DNA of 64,000 nt from Maridesulfovibrio sp. (GTDB lineage: Bacteria; Desulfobacterota; Desulfovibrionia; Desulfovibrionales; Desulfovibrionaceae): assembly GCF_963678865.1 (NCBI RefSeq), contig NZ_OY787459.1:3340501-3404500 (forward strand), in the 5' to 3' direction. Positions within the stretch are counted from its first letter, which is position 1, and each line of letters opens with the position of its first letter. A program made the position numbers and the translations under genes. A model generated the notes under the pieces. It saw nothing but the letters and a program-made list of their open reading frames with translations, was not told the origin of the DNA and searched no databases. Below are positions 44,098 to 52,704 of this stretch, piece after piece.

Positions 44098-44131
44098 AAG
44101 CCGGGATCGTTTTGCCTTTCCCGGCTTTTTT
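44098..44131 (+). terminator. Intrinsic terminator after the binding-protein gene
   Basis: Stem AAAGCCGGGA / TCCCGGCTTT with a 12-nt loop and a T-run, 28 nt past the stop codon. Confidence 0.88.
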
Positions 44132-44234
44132 GCGTCAGGCGGTTTACAACATCACCTCTGTAGCTGTACTTATGCATTCAGAAAGTAAAGTCACTTGGCG
44201 GATGTCTTACTTAGTAATCTGATATGGAGTTTTT

Positions 44235-45026
44235 ATGTCCTGCAAGAATTTGAAAATGATCTGTTTTTCTCCCACCCGGACAACCCGTCGTATTCTGGAT
44301 GCCATTGCTGAAGGAGTCGGTGCTGAGCAGACGGAAGTGATTGATGTCACCCGTGCGGACCGGGTACCCGAGGTCTGCGACTGTGCTGCTGATGATCTGG
44401 TGATAATCGGTGCTCCGGTATACAGTGGACGCATCCCCCTTACCGCCGTTGAGCGTTTTAAGGCCTTGAGGTCCTGTGGCAGTCCTGCTGTTCCTGTTGT
44501 GGTTTACGGCAATCGTGCTTATGAGGACGCCCTCATAGAACTCAGTGATATTGCAGCTGAAGCGGGATTCAAAACAGTTGCCGGTGCCGCGTTTATCGGT
44601 GAACATTCTTTTTCCACCGAGAAAACGCCCATTGCGGTCAGCCGTCCGGATGAAGACGATTTGGATAAGGCCTGCGAGTTCGGTAAATCCCTTGCCTCAA
44701 AGCTTGCTGACGGGGCCTTTGACGACTCAGCCTTTGAAGTTCCGGGAAATCGTCCTTACAAGGACCGTTCTCCCGGTATGTCAGCATCTCCGGTTTCCAG
44801 TGATGATTGCCAGCTTTGCGGAGCCTGTGAAAGGGTCTGTCCCACAGCGGCTATTGTTACAGGAGCTTCTGTGGAAACAGATCCTGATAAGTGCATTTTC
44901 TGCTGTGCCTGCGTAAAGGTCTGTGCCTTCGAAGCCCGTAAACTGGAAGTGCCCCGCCTGCTGGAAGTTTCTCAGTGGCTTGTTGATAATTTCAGTGAAC
45001 GCCGTGAGCCTGAAGTCTTTATCTAA
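44235..45026 (+). CDS. EFR1-type flavodoxin-ferredoxin fusion protein
   Basis: A 263-residue cytoplasmic protein. The N-terminal ~150 residues are flavodoxin-like, with FSPTRTTRRILDAIAEG as the FMN phosphate loop and IIGAPVYSGRIPLTA downstream. The C-terminal part holds two [4Fe-4S] motifs, CQLCGACERVCP and CIFCCACVKVCAF. This combination defines the EFR1 family of low-potential electron carriers. It has its own terminator. The redox partner is not evident from neighbours. Confidence 0.88.
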   Translation: MSCKNLKMICFSPTRTTRRILDAIAEGVGAEQTEVIDVTRADRVPEVCDCAADDLVIIGAPVYSGRIPLTAVERFKALRSCGSPAVPVVVYGNRAYEDALIELSDIAAEAGFKTVAGAAFIGEHSFSTEKTPIAVSRPDEDDLDKACEFGKSLASKLADGAFDDSAFEVPGNRPYKDRSPGMSASPVSSDDCQLCGACERVCPTAAIVTGASVETDPDKCIFCCACVKVCAFEARKLEVPRLLEVSQWLVDNFSERREPEVFI

Positions 45027-45057
45027 CTTATGCTGTACGGGACTGCGGCGTCCCAGA

Positions 45058-45095
45058 AACCGGATACCCCTCTGAGAAGGGGATCCGGTTTTTAT
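45058..45095 (+). terminator. Intrinsic terminator after the EFR1-type gene
   Basis: AACCGGAT-A-CCCC pairs with GGGG-ATCCGGTT (one bulged A), an 8-nt loop, then TTTTT. Confidence 0.88.
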
Positions 45096-45186
45096 TGCAC
45101 TTCTTTTATCTGGTTTAGCCGCCTTTATGCATAGTTTTGTGCTTCTATCTTAAAGTATTGCTGCTGATCCGGAGGATTTATTTTTT

Positions 45187-45582
45187 ATGCGTGATCATAT
45201 AAAAGTTCTGGCTGTTTTCGTTTTGATGCTGGCTTTTGGCTTGTCCGGCTGCGCAACAGGCAAATGGAACCGCTATGAGCTATATATGGGTCAGAGCTAT
45301 CAGGATGGCAAAAAGAGGATCAGCTCCAAACAGTTCCAGACTTTCCTGAGTAATGAAGTTACTCCCGAATTCCGTGACGGCTATACCATCTATGATGCGC
45401 AGGGATTCTGGGGCGGCAAAAGCGGTTTTACCTATTCCGAAAGATGTAAAGTGCTCATGATCGTTTCCCCGGACAAGGATGCCGAACAGCGTGTTGATGC
45501 CATTGCCAAAGCCTACAAGGATAAATTCAAGCAGGAATCGGTGTTGAAGATTGTCAGCCCGGTTGAGGTTGGATTTAATTAA
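45187..45582 (+). CDS. Small putative lipoprotein
   Basis: A 131-residue protein with a textbook lipoprotein signal (lipobox LSGC, Cys22). The mature part has a QSYQDGKKRISSKQFQTFLS segment and resembles DUF3574-type small lipoproteins, a family of unknown function. It overlaps the convergent kinase gene by 8 nt at the 3' ends, so the two transcripts will be antisense there. Confidence 0.75.
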   Translation: MRDHIKVLAVFVLMLAFGLSGCATGKWNRYELYMGQSYQDGKKRISSKQFQTFLSNEVTPEFRDGYTIYDAQGFWGGKSGFTYSERCKVLMIVSPDKDAEQRVDAIAKAYKDKFKQESVLKIVSPVEVGFN

Positions 45583-46111
45583 AAAAGTTTTTTTTTACCG
45601 CATCTAGGGCCTCATCAATTGCCCGGATGGATTTAAGAGTCCTTTCATTTAGTGGCCCATCTATGGCGTGAAAAGGAATGCCGCGTGATTTCAGCTCGTT
45701 TATGAACAGACCCTGCATGTAGTTACGCTTTTCCGGCATATCGCGCTGCCCGTCGGCCTCCCAATCAATATCAATGCCGCAGAGCAGGTAAAGACTTGGT
45801 CCGAGTCTATTGAGCTTATCGTCAAGCCAGCCCGGGGCTTCCTCAAAATAGTGTTTGGAATAGACAATGGACGAGATGATGTCCGTATCGCAGATTAGCG
45901 GATTATAACCTTTTGCGGCAGCTTCGGCTTCATACTGCAGTTGTCCCTGCGCTATGGGGATCACATCCTCCACAGCCAGAATTCCGTTTTTCATTTCGAA
46001 GTATTCGCGCAGGTATTCGGGTACGTATTCTATCTTGTAGTGTTTCGCCAATGCTGCTGCGAGGGTTGATTTTCCGGTGCACTCGGAACCGGTCAGAACT
46101 ACGCGAAGCAT
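45575..46111 (-). CDS. NadR-like ribosylnicotinamide kinase, kinase domain only
   Basis: A 178-residue P-loop kinase (GSECTGKST, residues 8-16) of the NadR C-terminal type, with PEYLREYFE and a CDTDIISSIVYS segment. It would phosphorylate nicotinamide riboside to NMN. Full NadR also has an adenylyltransferase and an HTH domain; neither is here. It overlaps the end of pnuC by 13 nt, so uptake and trapping of the vitamin are translationally coupled. Confidence 0.88.
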   Translation of the reverse strand: MLRVVLTGSECTGKSTLAAALAKHYKIEYVPEYLREYFEMKNGILAVEDVIPIAQGQLQYEAEAAAKGYNPLICDTDIISSIVYSKHYFEEAPGWLDDKLNRLGPSLYLLCGIDIDWEADGQRDMPEKRNYMQGLFINELKSRGIPFHAIDGPLNERTLKSIRAIDEALDAVKKNFFN

Positions 46112-46719
46112 TCTCGTTCCCGGTCTGCACGGTACGATTTAAGCCAGCTGATGAACCCGAGAACGGCCATGGCAGTGTAGACAACCATGAGTCCGCTGTA
46201 TCCGGTCCAGCCTTTAGCGTAATATATGCCGATATACATAACATCGGCTGTGATCCAGAGCAGCCAGTTTTCCATGTATTTCTTGGCCAGCAGATATTGG
46301 GCGATAAGGGAAATTACAGTAGTCAAGGCATCCCACCATGGGAATGAAGCTGCAAGGTAATTCTCCATTAGATATCCGGCTGGAATGAAAGCAGCCACCC
46401 CTATGGCGGTAAGCCATAGAGCCAGTTTGCGTTCCATGCGCCGGACCTTGAGCGGAGTATTGTCGGTTCCGCCACGCAGCCATTGATACCAGCCGTAAAA
46501 TCCGAGCACCACGTAGACAAATTGCAGGAAGGCATCGGAATAAAGTTTTCCTTGAAAGACGATGACCATCCATATTCCCACACTGACGATGCCGAAAGGC
46601 CAGCAGAGCGGATTCTGGCGAACGCTCAGTAGAATATAGATGAGTCCGGTGGCAATGGAGAGTTGTTCACCGAGGCCCATGGCAGTGATAAAATTTATGA
46701 TGATGTTTATGATTTCCAC
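46099..46719 (-). CDS. pnuC: Nicotinamide riboside transporter PnuC
   Basis: A 206-residue membrane protein with about seven helices and PnuC motifs (PLCWPFGIVSVGIWM, FYGWYQWLRGG, ENWLLWITADVMYIGIYYAKG). It facilitates nicotinamide riboside entry, driven by phosphorylation inside the cell. The start is GTG at 46717-46719, with only a weak AGG upstream. The following kinase gene supplies the trapping step. Confidence 0.92.
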   Translation of the reverse strand: MEIINIIINFITAMGLGEQLSIATGLIYILLSVRQNPLCWPFGIVSVGIWMVIVFQGKLYSDAFLQFVYVVLGFYGWYQWLRGGTDNTPLKVRRMERKLALWLTAIGVAAFIPAGYLMENYLAASFPWWDALTTVISLIAQYLLAKKYMENWLLWITADVMYIGIYYAKGWTGYSGLMVVYTAMAVLGFISWLKSYRADRERECFA

Positions 46720-46792
46720 TAGAAAGCCTATTGAAAGTTAATGTGATTCTAAAATATGTTATCCAGAAATTATCAGGAATGAGCATCCTTCT

Positions 46793-46826
46793 GAGGCGGA
46801 TCAAGAAGGTTTAAGCCGCCGGAGGC
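46793..46826. repeat. Junction repeat element, copy 7 (fragment)
   Basis: Only the outer end remains: AAGGTTTAA followed by GCCGCCGGAGGC (46815-46826). It lies between two minus-strand genes and looks like a decayed right end of the family. Confidence 0.55.
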
Positions 46827-46856
46827 GAAGTCCATTCATAAGAATTTAGCTGGTTA

Positions 46857-49124
46857 TCAGCTTTCCAAATCTCCACGCGGAAAAGTTATGGTGAAGCAGG
46901 CTCCTGTGTCCTGTTTGGTGGATGCGCTGATGGTTCCGTTGTAGTCCTTGATAATACCATAAGATATGGAAAGGCCAAGTCCGGTTCCCTTACCAACGTC
47001 TTTGGTGGTGAAGAAAGGCTCGAAAAGACGGCCTTGAATGGGGTCGGGGATACCCGGCCCGGTATCGCAGACTTCAATAATGATCTTCTTGTCGGTGAAG
47101 TCGGTGGAAATGTATATTTTTTTGTTATCAGCCAGAGGAACAGCATCTTTCCAGCGTTCCTCAATGGCGTCGCGGGCATTGATGAGCAGGTTGATGACAA
47201 CCTGTTCAAGCCGGTTGGCATCAGCCATGATTATGGGCAGGTGGCTGTTGAGATTCCATTCTACGCTGATATTGCGCAGGGTAAGCTGCCTGCTGAAGAA
47301 ATCAAAGCCCCGGCGCAGGACATCATTAACCTGCACAGGTGTGGTTCTCATGTCCGACTTGCGGCCGAATTCACGCATGTGTTCAATTATCTTGCTGGCC
47401 CGGTTGACGTGCGTATCCACTCCTTCAGCCATTTCCTGCAGGATTTTGGGCTCAATCTGCTGATCACGTGACACTTTGCGTTTGAGCAGGTTGCTGATGG
47501 TCTTGAGGATGGCAAGAGGCTGATTCAGCTCGTGGGCAACACCGGAAGCCATTTCACCCAGCGTACTCATTTTACTGGCCTGAATCAGTTGCTGTTCCGC
47601 CTCCAGTTTCTGGGTAACGTCACTGCAGGTTATGATCAGGGTGCGGTTGCCGTCAAATTCAGCAGGGGAAATCCTGAGCATGGCGTAGATGGCGGTCCCG
47701 GATTTCGTAAACTGAGAACATGGCCCTATTTCCTGTTTGACTTTTAGCAGGTGAGCATAGTCGGCTTGTTCTTCTTCACGGAAAAGGAGCAGAAAGGAAC
47801 TGCCCAGAATCATCTCTCGGGTATATCCGTATATTTCTTCTACAGGATCATTGCAGTTGAGGATGGTCAGATTTTCGGAATCCAATACAAAAACAGCCTG
47901 TGGGATGGAGTCGAAAATGGCGTGGTAGCGTTGTTCGGAAGCAGCCAGACTTTCTTCAAGCTCCTTGCGTCTGGTGATGTCGAGCATCATTTCCATGGCC
48001 GCTACAATATTACCATCCCGGTCCTTGATCGGCGAAGTGTATACAATCCAGTGGATGGGTTTGCCGTCCTTGGAAAGACCGGACTCTTCACTCATATGAG
48101 GAGTGTGGTCTGCGAAAGTTCTTTCAACCGGGCATTCCTCGCATTTGCAGTCCTGATCTTTGTTAATCTGGTAGCATTGCCTGCCGCGTGGCTTGCCGAA
48201 GTGCTTTTCATAAGCCTTGTTGTGACGGATAACCCTGAAGTTTAGGTCAACCACGGAAACCAGACAGGGGACGTTATCGAAGAGATCCCGGTATTCTTCC
48301 TTCTGTTCCAGCAGGGCGTGGTGTTTCTCCTGCACCTGCCTGCCCATCATGTTGAATGCGTCGGCCAGTGTCCCTATCTCATCTGTCTGGGCCAGTTGTA
48401 TTTCTACAAAATCCTGGGCCGAACCAAGTTTGCGGGTGGCCTTAATAAGTCTTCTGATGGGTTTAAAGATGAAATTGAATGCAAAGATGAATAGTGCTCC
48501 GAAAGTAGCGATGAAGACCACCATTGCAATACCGACGTTTGCTTTCTCAAAGGTCATCAGAATGGCATTCTTTTTTTCAGTGGAGACTTCAAGGTCCAGC
48601 AGTCCGAGTAATTGTTCATTTTCATTATGAACATGGCACGGACCGGGAGCACATCCTTTTGAGTTCGGAATCGGGGTCATGATGCCCATGAAATCTTTGC
48701 CGTTTACTGTTTTCAGACGGGTGCGCTGCTCGAGTTTCATGGTGGCCGGGGGAGTTTCGTGTTTATGGCAGTTCCAGCAGGGCGGGCTTTTAATGTCTAT
48801 GACGTTATTGATTTCATCCGGGTCGTTAGAGTAGATGATCCGCCCTTTTTTGTTAATGACCCGGATTGATTTGATTTCTCCCTGCCTGCTGATGTTGTTG
48901 ATGTCGTTCTGGATGAATTCCTTGGAATCAAGCATCATGGCGTGGTGCAGGCTCAGGAGCACTGTGTCGGAAAGCATGGCAATGTCGGACTGAATATTGC
49001 CGGTAACATTCTTTTTGAAAAAGACTACATTAAAGCTTGTCCAGAGGATAACACTCAAAAGAAGGGTCACTCCGCCGGAAAGGAGCATTTTCATGATCAG
49101 GGTATGACGGTATTTTTTGAACAA
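46857..49124 (-). CDS. Membrane sensor histidine kinase with two c-type haem motifs in its periplasmic domain
   Basis: A 755-residue kinase. TM1 spans about 9-36, a periplasmic loop about 37-190, TM2 about 196-220, then HAMP, two PAS domains, HisKA (His in GVAHELNQPLA) and HATPase (NLLINARDAI, GTGLGLSISYG). The periplasmic loop carries CWNCH (116-120) and CAPGPCH (158-164), that is CxxCH and Cx4CH, both attachment patterns for c-type haem. PAS1 also has a cysteine cluster (C-x10-C-x2-C-P-V). It is on the same strand as the hmc regulators and may report periplasmic redox state to them. Haem attachment is inferred. Confidence 0.87.
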   Translation of the reverse strand: MFKKYRHTLIMKMLLSGGVTLLLSVILWTSFNVVFFKKNVTGNIQSDIAMLSDTVLLSLHHAMMLDSKEFIQNDINNISRQGEIKSIRVINKKGRIIYSNDPDEINNVIDIKSPPCWNCHKHETPPATMKLEQRTRLKTVNGKDFMGIMTPIPNSKGCAPGPCHVHNENEQLLGLLDLEVSTEKKNAILMTFEKANVGIAMVVFIATFGALFIFAFNFIFKPIRRLIKATRKLGSAQDFVEIQLAQTDEIGTLADAFNMMGRQVQEKHHALLEQKEEYRDLFDNVPCLVSVVDLNFRVIRHNKAYEKHFGKPRGRQCYQINKDQDCKCEECPVERTFADHTPHMSEESGLSKDGKPIHWIVYTSPIKDRDGNIVAAMEMMLDITRRKELEESLAASEQRYHAIFDSIPQAVFVLDSENLTILNCNDPVEEIYGYTREMILGSSFLLLFREEEQADYAHLLKVKQEIGPCSQFTKSGTAIYAMLRISPAEFDGNRTLIITCSDVTQKLEAEQQLIQASKMSTLGEMASGVAHELNQPLAILKTISNLLKRKVSRDQQIEPKILQEMAEGVDTHVNRASKIIEHMREFGRKSDMRTTPVQVNDVLRRGFDFFSRQLTLRNISVEWNLNSHLPIIMADANRLEQVVINLLINARDAIEERWKDAVPLADNKKIYISTDFTDKKIIIEVCDTGPGIPDPIQGRLFEPFFTTKDVGKGTGLGLSISYGIIKDYNGTISASTKQDTGACFTITFPRGDLES

Positions 49125-49194
49125 GGAACACCCCCTGATCCGGCCTTGATCCGAATTGGAGATTGCGGCTGGTCAGCGGAGCAGCCAGAATTAA

Positions 49195-49626
49195 TTATTC
49201 CGGTCTGTCCATGGGGCAGAGCCGGGCATCTTTAATCAGGTCGGCCAGAGTGTATGAATCGAGCATTTTGTACATAGCCTGATTAGCGTCATCCCATATG
49301 GAACGGCGCAGACAGACTGCAGCCCTTGGACAGGTGGTTACATCACCTTCACAGTCGAGGATTTTGTCTTCCCCTTCCAGAGTTTCGGTAAGTTTGCCGA
49401 GGGTTATTTTTTCAGGAGCCATTGTCAGCACATTGCCGCCGTTAGGACCGCGTTTGCCAATGATGTATCCGGAATCTTTAAGTATCTTGAGTATCTTTTC
49501 CAGATATTTAAGAGAAATATTTTCACGGCGTGCGGAATCTTTGCTGGGCACGGGACCGTTTTCAGAATGCAGGGCAATGTCGAGCAGAAGTCTTGCTCCG
49601 TATCTTGAGCGGGTGGTAAGTTTCAT
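49195..49626 (-). CDS. rrf2: Rrf2-family transcriptional regulator with three cysteine ligands
   Basis: A 143-residue winged-helix regulator. The N-terminal HTH (TRSRYGARLLLDIA ... SLKYLEKILKILK) and the GPNGG wing are standard. Cys92, Cys99 and Cys105 lie in the position of the IscR cluster ligands, here with C-x6-C-x5-C spacing, so an Fe-S cluster is likely. In Desulfovibrio vulgaris rrf2 follows the hmc operon and affects its expression; here it is still in the cluster but separated from hmcF by other regulators. The ATG lacks a good Shine-Dalgarno. Confidence 0.9.
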   Translation of the reverse strand: MKLTTRSRYGARLLLDIALHSENGPVPSKDSARRENISLKYLEKILKILKDSGYIIGKRGPNGGNVLTMAPEKITLGKLTETLEGEDKILDCEGDVTTCPRAAVCLRRSIWDDANQAMYKMLDSYTLADLIKDARLCPMDRPE

Positions 49627-49728
49627 TAATTCTAAGTATATTTGGTTAAAATTATTAAGATATCCTATAGATTATTTTGCCCTTATAGCAGGATGCAGAC
49701 AAGATTGAAAGCCGCAGTATGCTGGGTG

Positions 49729-51678
49729 TTATGAACAGGGAATCGATTGCTGTGCTTTTTTCTTTTCAACCTTACGCGGCAGCATGATGGTAAAGGTTGT
49801 TCCCTGCTGAGGTTCAGATTCCACCTGTATGCGGCCTCCGTGTTGCTCTATGGTCTGGTTGGATATGAACAACCCTATTCCGGTACCGCGTTTTCCTTTG
49901 GATGAGAAAAAGAGGGTAAATATTTTTTCTTTTGTTTCGCGATCCATTCCAGCACCGTTGTCGCTTATGGCAAGTTCAATTTTATCTCCCAGATCGCGGG
50001 CTGAAACATCAATTTTATATTTACGGTCAGGCTGATTAGGGGAGCATGCATCAACACCGTTTTCAAGGAAATTGACTATGGCAGCGGACATGGAACTGCT
50101 GTCCACGTCAATGTTTCCAAGATCTTCCGGAATATCGACACTGTACTGAACGTTCGCTGCTGCGGCTTTGGGGACGATCAAGGCCGCGGTGTCGCGCAGA
50201 AAATGTGCGGCTGAAACTGTTTCAACTTCTATTTCACGCGATTTGGCGTAATAAAGTATATCCAGAACCATCTTTTTGACCCGGCCCACAACATTTTTAA
50301 GTACGGCAGCGGCCTCGGTCACGCGTTCCTGATCATTTTTACGCAGGCCGGATTCAAGGCGGTAGATGCCTCCGTCAAGGGCGGTCAGCATGCCCTTTAC
50401 CCCGTGGGACATGGAGCCGAGCATGAAACCGAGAGAAGTAAGATGGTCCTGCAGACGGCGTATCTCGGTTATGTCGGTGGACATCTCCATGACCTGTTTG
50501 ATTTCTCCGTAAGCGTTGCGTAGGGGAGCAGACCAGACCAGCATGTTCTTCTGTTCCCCGTTTTGGGTGGTGACCACGGTTTCGGTCTGGTGGGATTCTC
50601 CGTCTTGAAAAGTGCGTTGTACAGGGCATTCATCGCAGGGACGTTCACGGTGTTTATAGGACGCGTAGCAGGGAGCCCCGAGATGTTCCGCAAAGTCTTC
50701 TTTGAAGCGGCGGTTAACCTCGGCGATGGTGAAGTCCCGGTTCTGGACCGAAATATAGCAGGGGGCCTCATCAAAGAGGCGCTGAAATTTGTACTGCGTT
50801 TCAAGCAGTTCGTCGTTAAGCCGTTTGAGTTCGGTCATATCCACGGAAATATCAAGGACTAACTCGATTTCCCCGTTCTTGTTGGGGATGGGAGCGGTGT
50901 AGACCGTAACCGGAATTTCCTCACCCTCTTTACCGATAAAAGTTTCTTTGCTGCGCTGGCCCTTGCCTGTATCAAAAGTCAACTGAACAGGACAGGCGTT
51001 TCCAGGAGTTTCTCGGTCTGAATATATGTCGAAGCTGTTTTTGCCGACCACATCTCCGAGCCGTTCTTTGAGCAGTTCGTTGGCGGCGACAATTTCAAGA
51101 TAGCGGTTATGGATGGAGACAAGACAGGGCAGTTCGTTGAAAAGACCGCTTCCGGTTTCAACCTCGTGCGCAGCGCTGGAAAGGGCTTCGCTCAGGCCTT
51201 CAACAACCTGACAGGCTGCATTCTGGCGTTCAAGTTCAATAATCCGCTGGGTTTTTTCTTCTACCAGCCGTTCAAGGTTTTCAGTGTGCTCGCGGAGTTT
51301 ATCCTTGAGCTCAATTTTTTCCATGACCCGGCCCAGTGAAATTTCTAGAACTTCATCATCAATCGGTTTGGTGATGAAATCAGCAGCGTCAAATTTGAGG
51401 GATTCAATGGCAAGGTCAATATCTCCATGCCCGGTGAGCATGATGACCTCAATGTGCGGGTAGTCTGCTTTGACAGCCTTGAGCAGTTCAATGCCGTCCA
51501 TGCGCGGCATTTTAATATCAGTAAGAATTATGGACGGAGATATTTCGGGAATTGCCTTGAGCGCGGATTCTCCGTTTTCTGCCGTTTCCACCTCATAGCC
51601 CAGATCCATCAGGGTCAGTCCCAGAAAACGGCGGATTCCTTCTTCATCATCAACCAGCAGCAGCTTTTTAGTACTCAT
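49729..51678 (-). CDS. Receiver-PAS-PAS-histidine kinase hybrid
   Basis: About 649 residues from the ATG at 51676-51678 (AAGGTG lies upstream). The N-terminal receiver (phosphoacceptor in ILTDIKMPRMDG) is followed by a coiled coil, two PAS domains, a dimerisation helix with the probable phospho-His in GSMSHGVKGMLTA, and HATPase (NFLENGVDAC, GTGIGLFISN). There is no membrane segment. Both PAS domains carry cysteine-rich motifs (NACPVQLTF and CDECPVQRTF). It lies between two Rrf1-like receivers and Rrf2, so it probably works in hmc control. Confidence 0.9.
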   Translation of the reverse strand: MSTKKLLLVDDEEGIRRFLGLTLMDLGYEVETAENGESALKAIPEISPSIILTDIKMPRMDGIELLKAVKADYPHIEVIMLTGHGDIDLAIESLKFDAADFITKPIDDEVLEISLGRVMEKIELKDKLREHTENLERLVEEKTQRIIELERQNAACQVVEGLSEALSSAAHEVETGSGLFNELPCLVSIHNRYLEIVAANELLKERLGDVVGKNSFDIYSDRETPGNACPVQLTFDTGKGQRSKETFIGKEGEEIPVTVYTAPIPNKNGEIELVLDISVDMTELKRLNDELLETQYKFQRLFDEAPCYISVQNRDFTIAEVNRRFKEDFAEHLGAPCYASYKHRERPCDECPVQRTFQDGESHQTETVVTTQNGEQKNMLVWSAPLRNAYGEIKQVMEMSTDITEIRRLQDHLTSLGFMLGSMSHGVKGMLTALDGGIYRLESGLRKNDQERVTEAAAVLKNVVGRVKKMVLDILYYAKSREIEVETVSAAHFLRDTAALIVPKAAAANVQYSVDIPEDLGNIDVDSSSMSAAIVNFLENGVDACSPNQPDRKYKIDVSARDLGDKIELAISDNGAGMDRETKEKIFTLFFSSKGKRGTGIGLFISNQTIEQHGGRIQVESEPQQGTTFTIMLPRKVEKKKAQQSIPCS

Positions 51679-51703
51679 CGGCACACCTTAAGAAAAGCGA
51701 TAA

Positions 51704-51720
51704 GTCCGGCATTGCCGGAC
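51704..51720 (-). promoter_or_regulatory. Small hairpin between rrf1b and the hybrid kinase gene
   Basis: A 7 bp perfect stem GTCCGGC / GCCGGAC with a 3-nt loop. On the minus strand it is followed by a moderately T-rich stretch. It could be a weak terminator or an mRNA-processing element. Confidence 0.4.
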
Positions 51721-51748
51721 GTAGGGGATAAGACGGGGAAAAGTCCTG

Positions 51749-52120
51749 TCAGCAGTCTTCTCCCAATGCTTTTCGCACAATTTCAATGACCTCGGTGGGG
51801 TCAAAGGGCTTTTTGATCGTAGCGACCGCGCGCTTGATGGCCATATGGATGCCGGGTAGACCGCTGATTACGATTACCGGAATCTCGGCAAATTGATCTT
51901 CCTGCGTCAGTCTGCGGTAAAATCTCGGTCCCCATTCATTGGGCATTTCAAGATCAAGCGTGATCAGATCGGGATTTTCAGCCATAGCTACGTCGTAGGC
52001 TGAAGTCCCGTCAAAAGCGCGGCAGGTGAGGTATCCGTGATCCTCGAAAACATTAACCAGGTAGTCCACAATGTACGGATCATCATCAACTACCATTATT
52101 TTTTTAGGCATGCTTGTCAC
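51749..52120 (-). CDS. Single-domain response regulator, Rrf1-like, copy 2
   Basis: A 123-residue CheY-type receiver. Acidic pocket VVDDDP, phosphoacceptor Asp56 in LITLDLEMPNEWGPRFY, and the conserved Lys in IKKPFDP are all present. No output domain. It is clearly paralogous to the next receiver in the cluster, sharing the unusual LDLEMPxEWGPRFYRxLTQ stretch, so the pair arose by duplication. It is separated from that copy by a terminator. Rrf1 in the Desulfovibrio hmc operon is this kind of protein. Confidence 0.88.
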   Translation of the reverse strand: MTSMPKKIMVVDDDPYIVDYLVNVFEDHGYLTCRAFDGTSAYDVAMAENPDLITLDLEMPNEWGPRFYRRLTQEDQFAEIPVIVISGLPGIHMAIKRAVATIKKPFDPTEVIEIVRKALGEDC

Positions 52121-52196
52121 CTTTTTAGGTATTGCAGGAGGTTATAAAGCCCCCGTGGGGAAAAGCGTACACCTTACTTCCGCACTCTTTCAAGTT

Positions 52197-52235
52197 AAAA
52201 AAAATGGCCGGTCAGCATATACTTGCCGACCGGCC
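52197..52235 (-). terminator. Intrinsic terminator between the two Rrf1-like genes
   Basis: Stem GGCCGGTC / GACCGGCC (about 52206-52213 with 52228-52235). On the minus strand it is followed by eight T residues. It lies just after the first rrf1-like stop codon, marking a probable end of the hmc transcript. Confidence 0.9.
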
Positions 52236-52251
52236 CCGATATGGATTTCCG

Positions 52252-52605
52252 TTAGCCGATTGTGTCTTTCACAATCCTGATCAGCTCTTCGGCGTCGAAG
52301 GGCTTGGTCAGGGTGGCTACAGCCTTGGGAATTGCGTACTTGTTTGCCTGAAGGCCGCTGATTACTATTACCGGAGTTCTTTTGAACTCGTCGCTCTGGG
52401 TGAGCTTACGGTAAAAACGTGGCCCCCACTCGCCCGGCATTTCAAGATCAAGGGTGATCAGATCGGGTTTTTCAGCGGTTACAACCTCCATTGCAACTGC
52501 CCCGTCTTCGGCCATAACGGTTTCATAACCGTTGTCACCGAAAAGATCGCCAAGGTATGAACGGATATCCTGATCGTCATCTATAATTAAGATCTTCTTA
52601 GACAT
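52252..52605 (-). CDS. rrf1: Single-domain response regulator, Rrf1-like, copy 1
   Basis: A 117-residue receiver with acidic pocket IIDDDQ, phosphoacceptor Asp53 in LITLDLEMPGEWGPRFY, and Lys in LTKPFDA. By position (after hmcF and a universal stress protein) it corresponds to rrf1 of the D. vulgaris hmc operon. GGAGGAG precedes the ATG. A strong terminator follows. Confidence 0.9.
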   Translation of the reverse strand: MSKKILIIDDDQDIRSYLGDLFGDNGYETVMAEDGAVAMEVVTAEKPDLITLDLEMPGEWGPRFYRKLTQSDEFKRTPVIVISGLQANKYAIPKAVATLTKPFDAEELIRIVKDTIG

Positions 52606-52641
52606 AATAACTCCTCCTGTTGAATCTTCCCCTTTATCATT

Positions 52642-52672
52642 CCCGGCAGCCTGAAGGTGTTTGGCCGCCGGG
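52642..52672 (-). promoter_or_regulatory. Intercistronic hairpin between usp and rrf1
   Basis: A 10 bp GC-rich stem (CCCGGCAGCC with GGCCGCCGGG, one mismatch) and an 11-nt loop, without a following T-run. It is likely to affect mRNA stability or relative expression rather than to terminate. Confidence 0.5.
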
Positions 52673-52704
52673 CGATAATAATTAGATTCAGTATTGCTTA
52701 CAGC

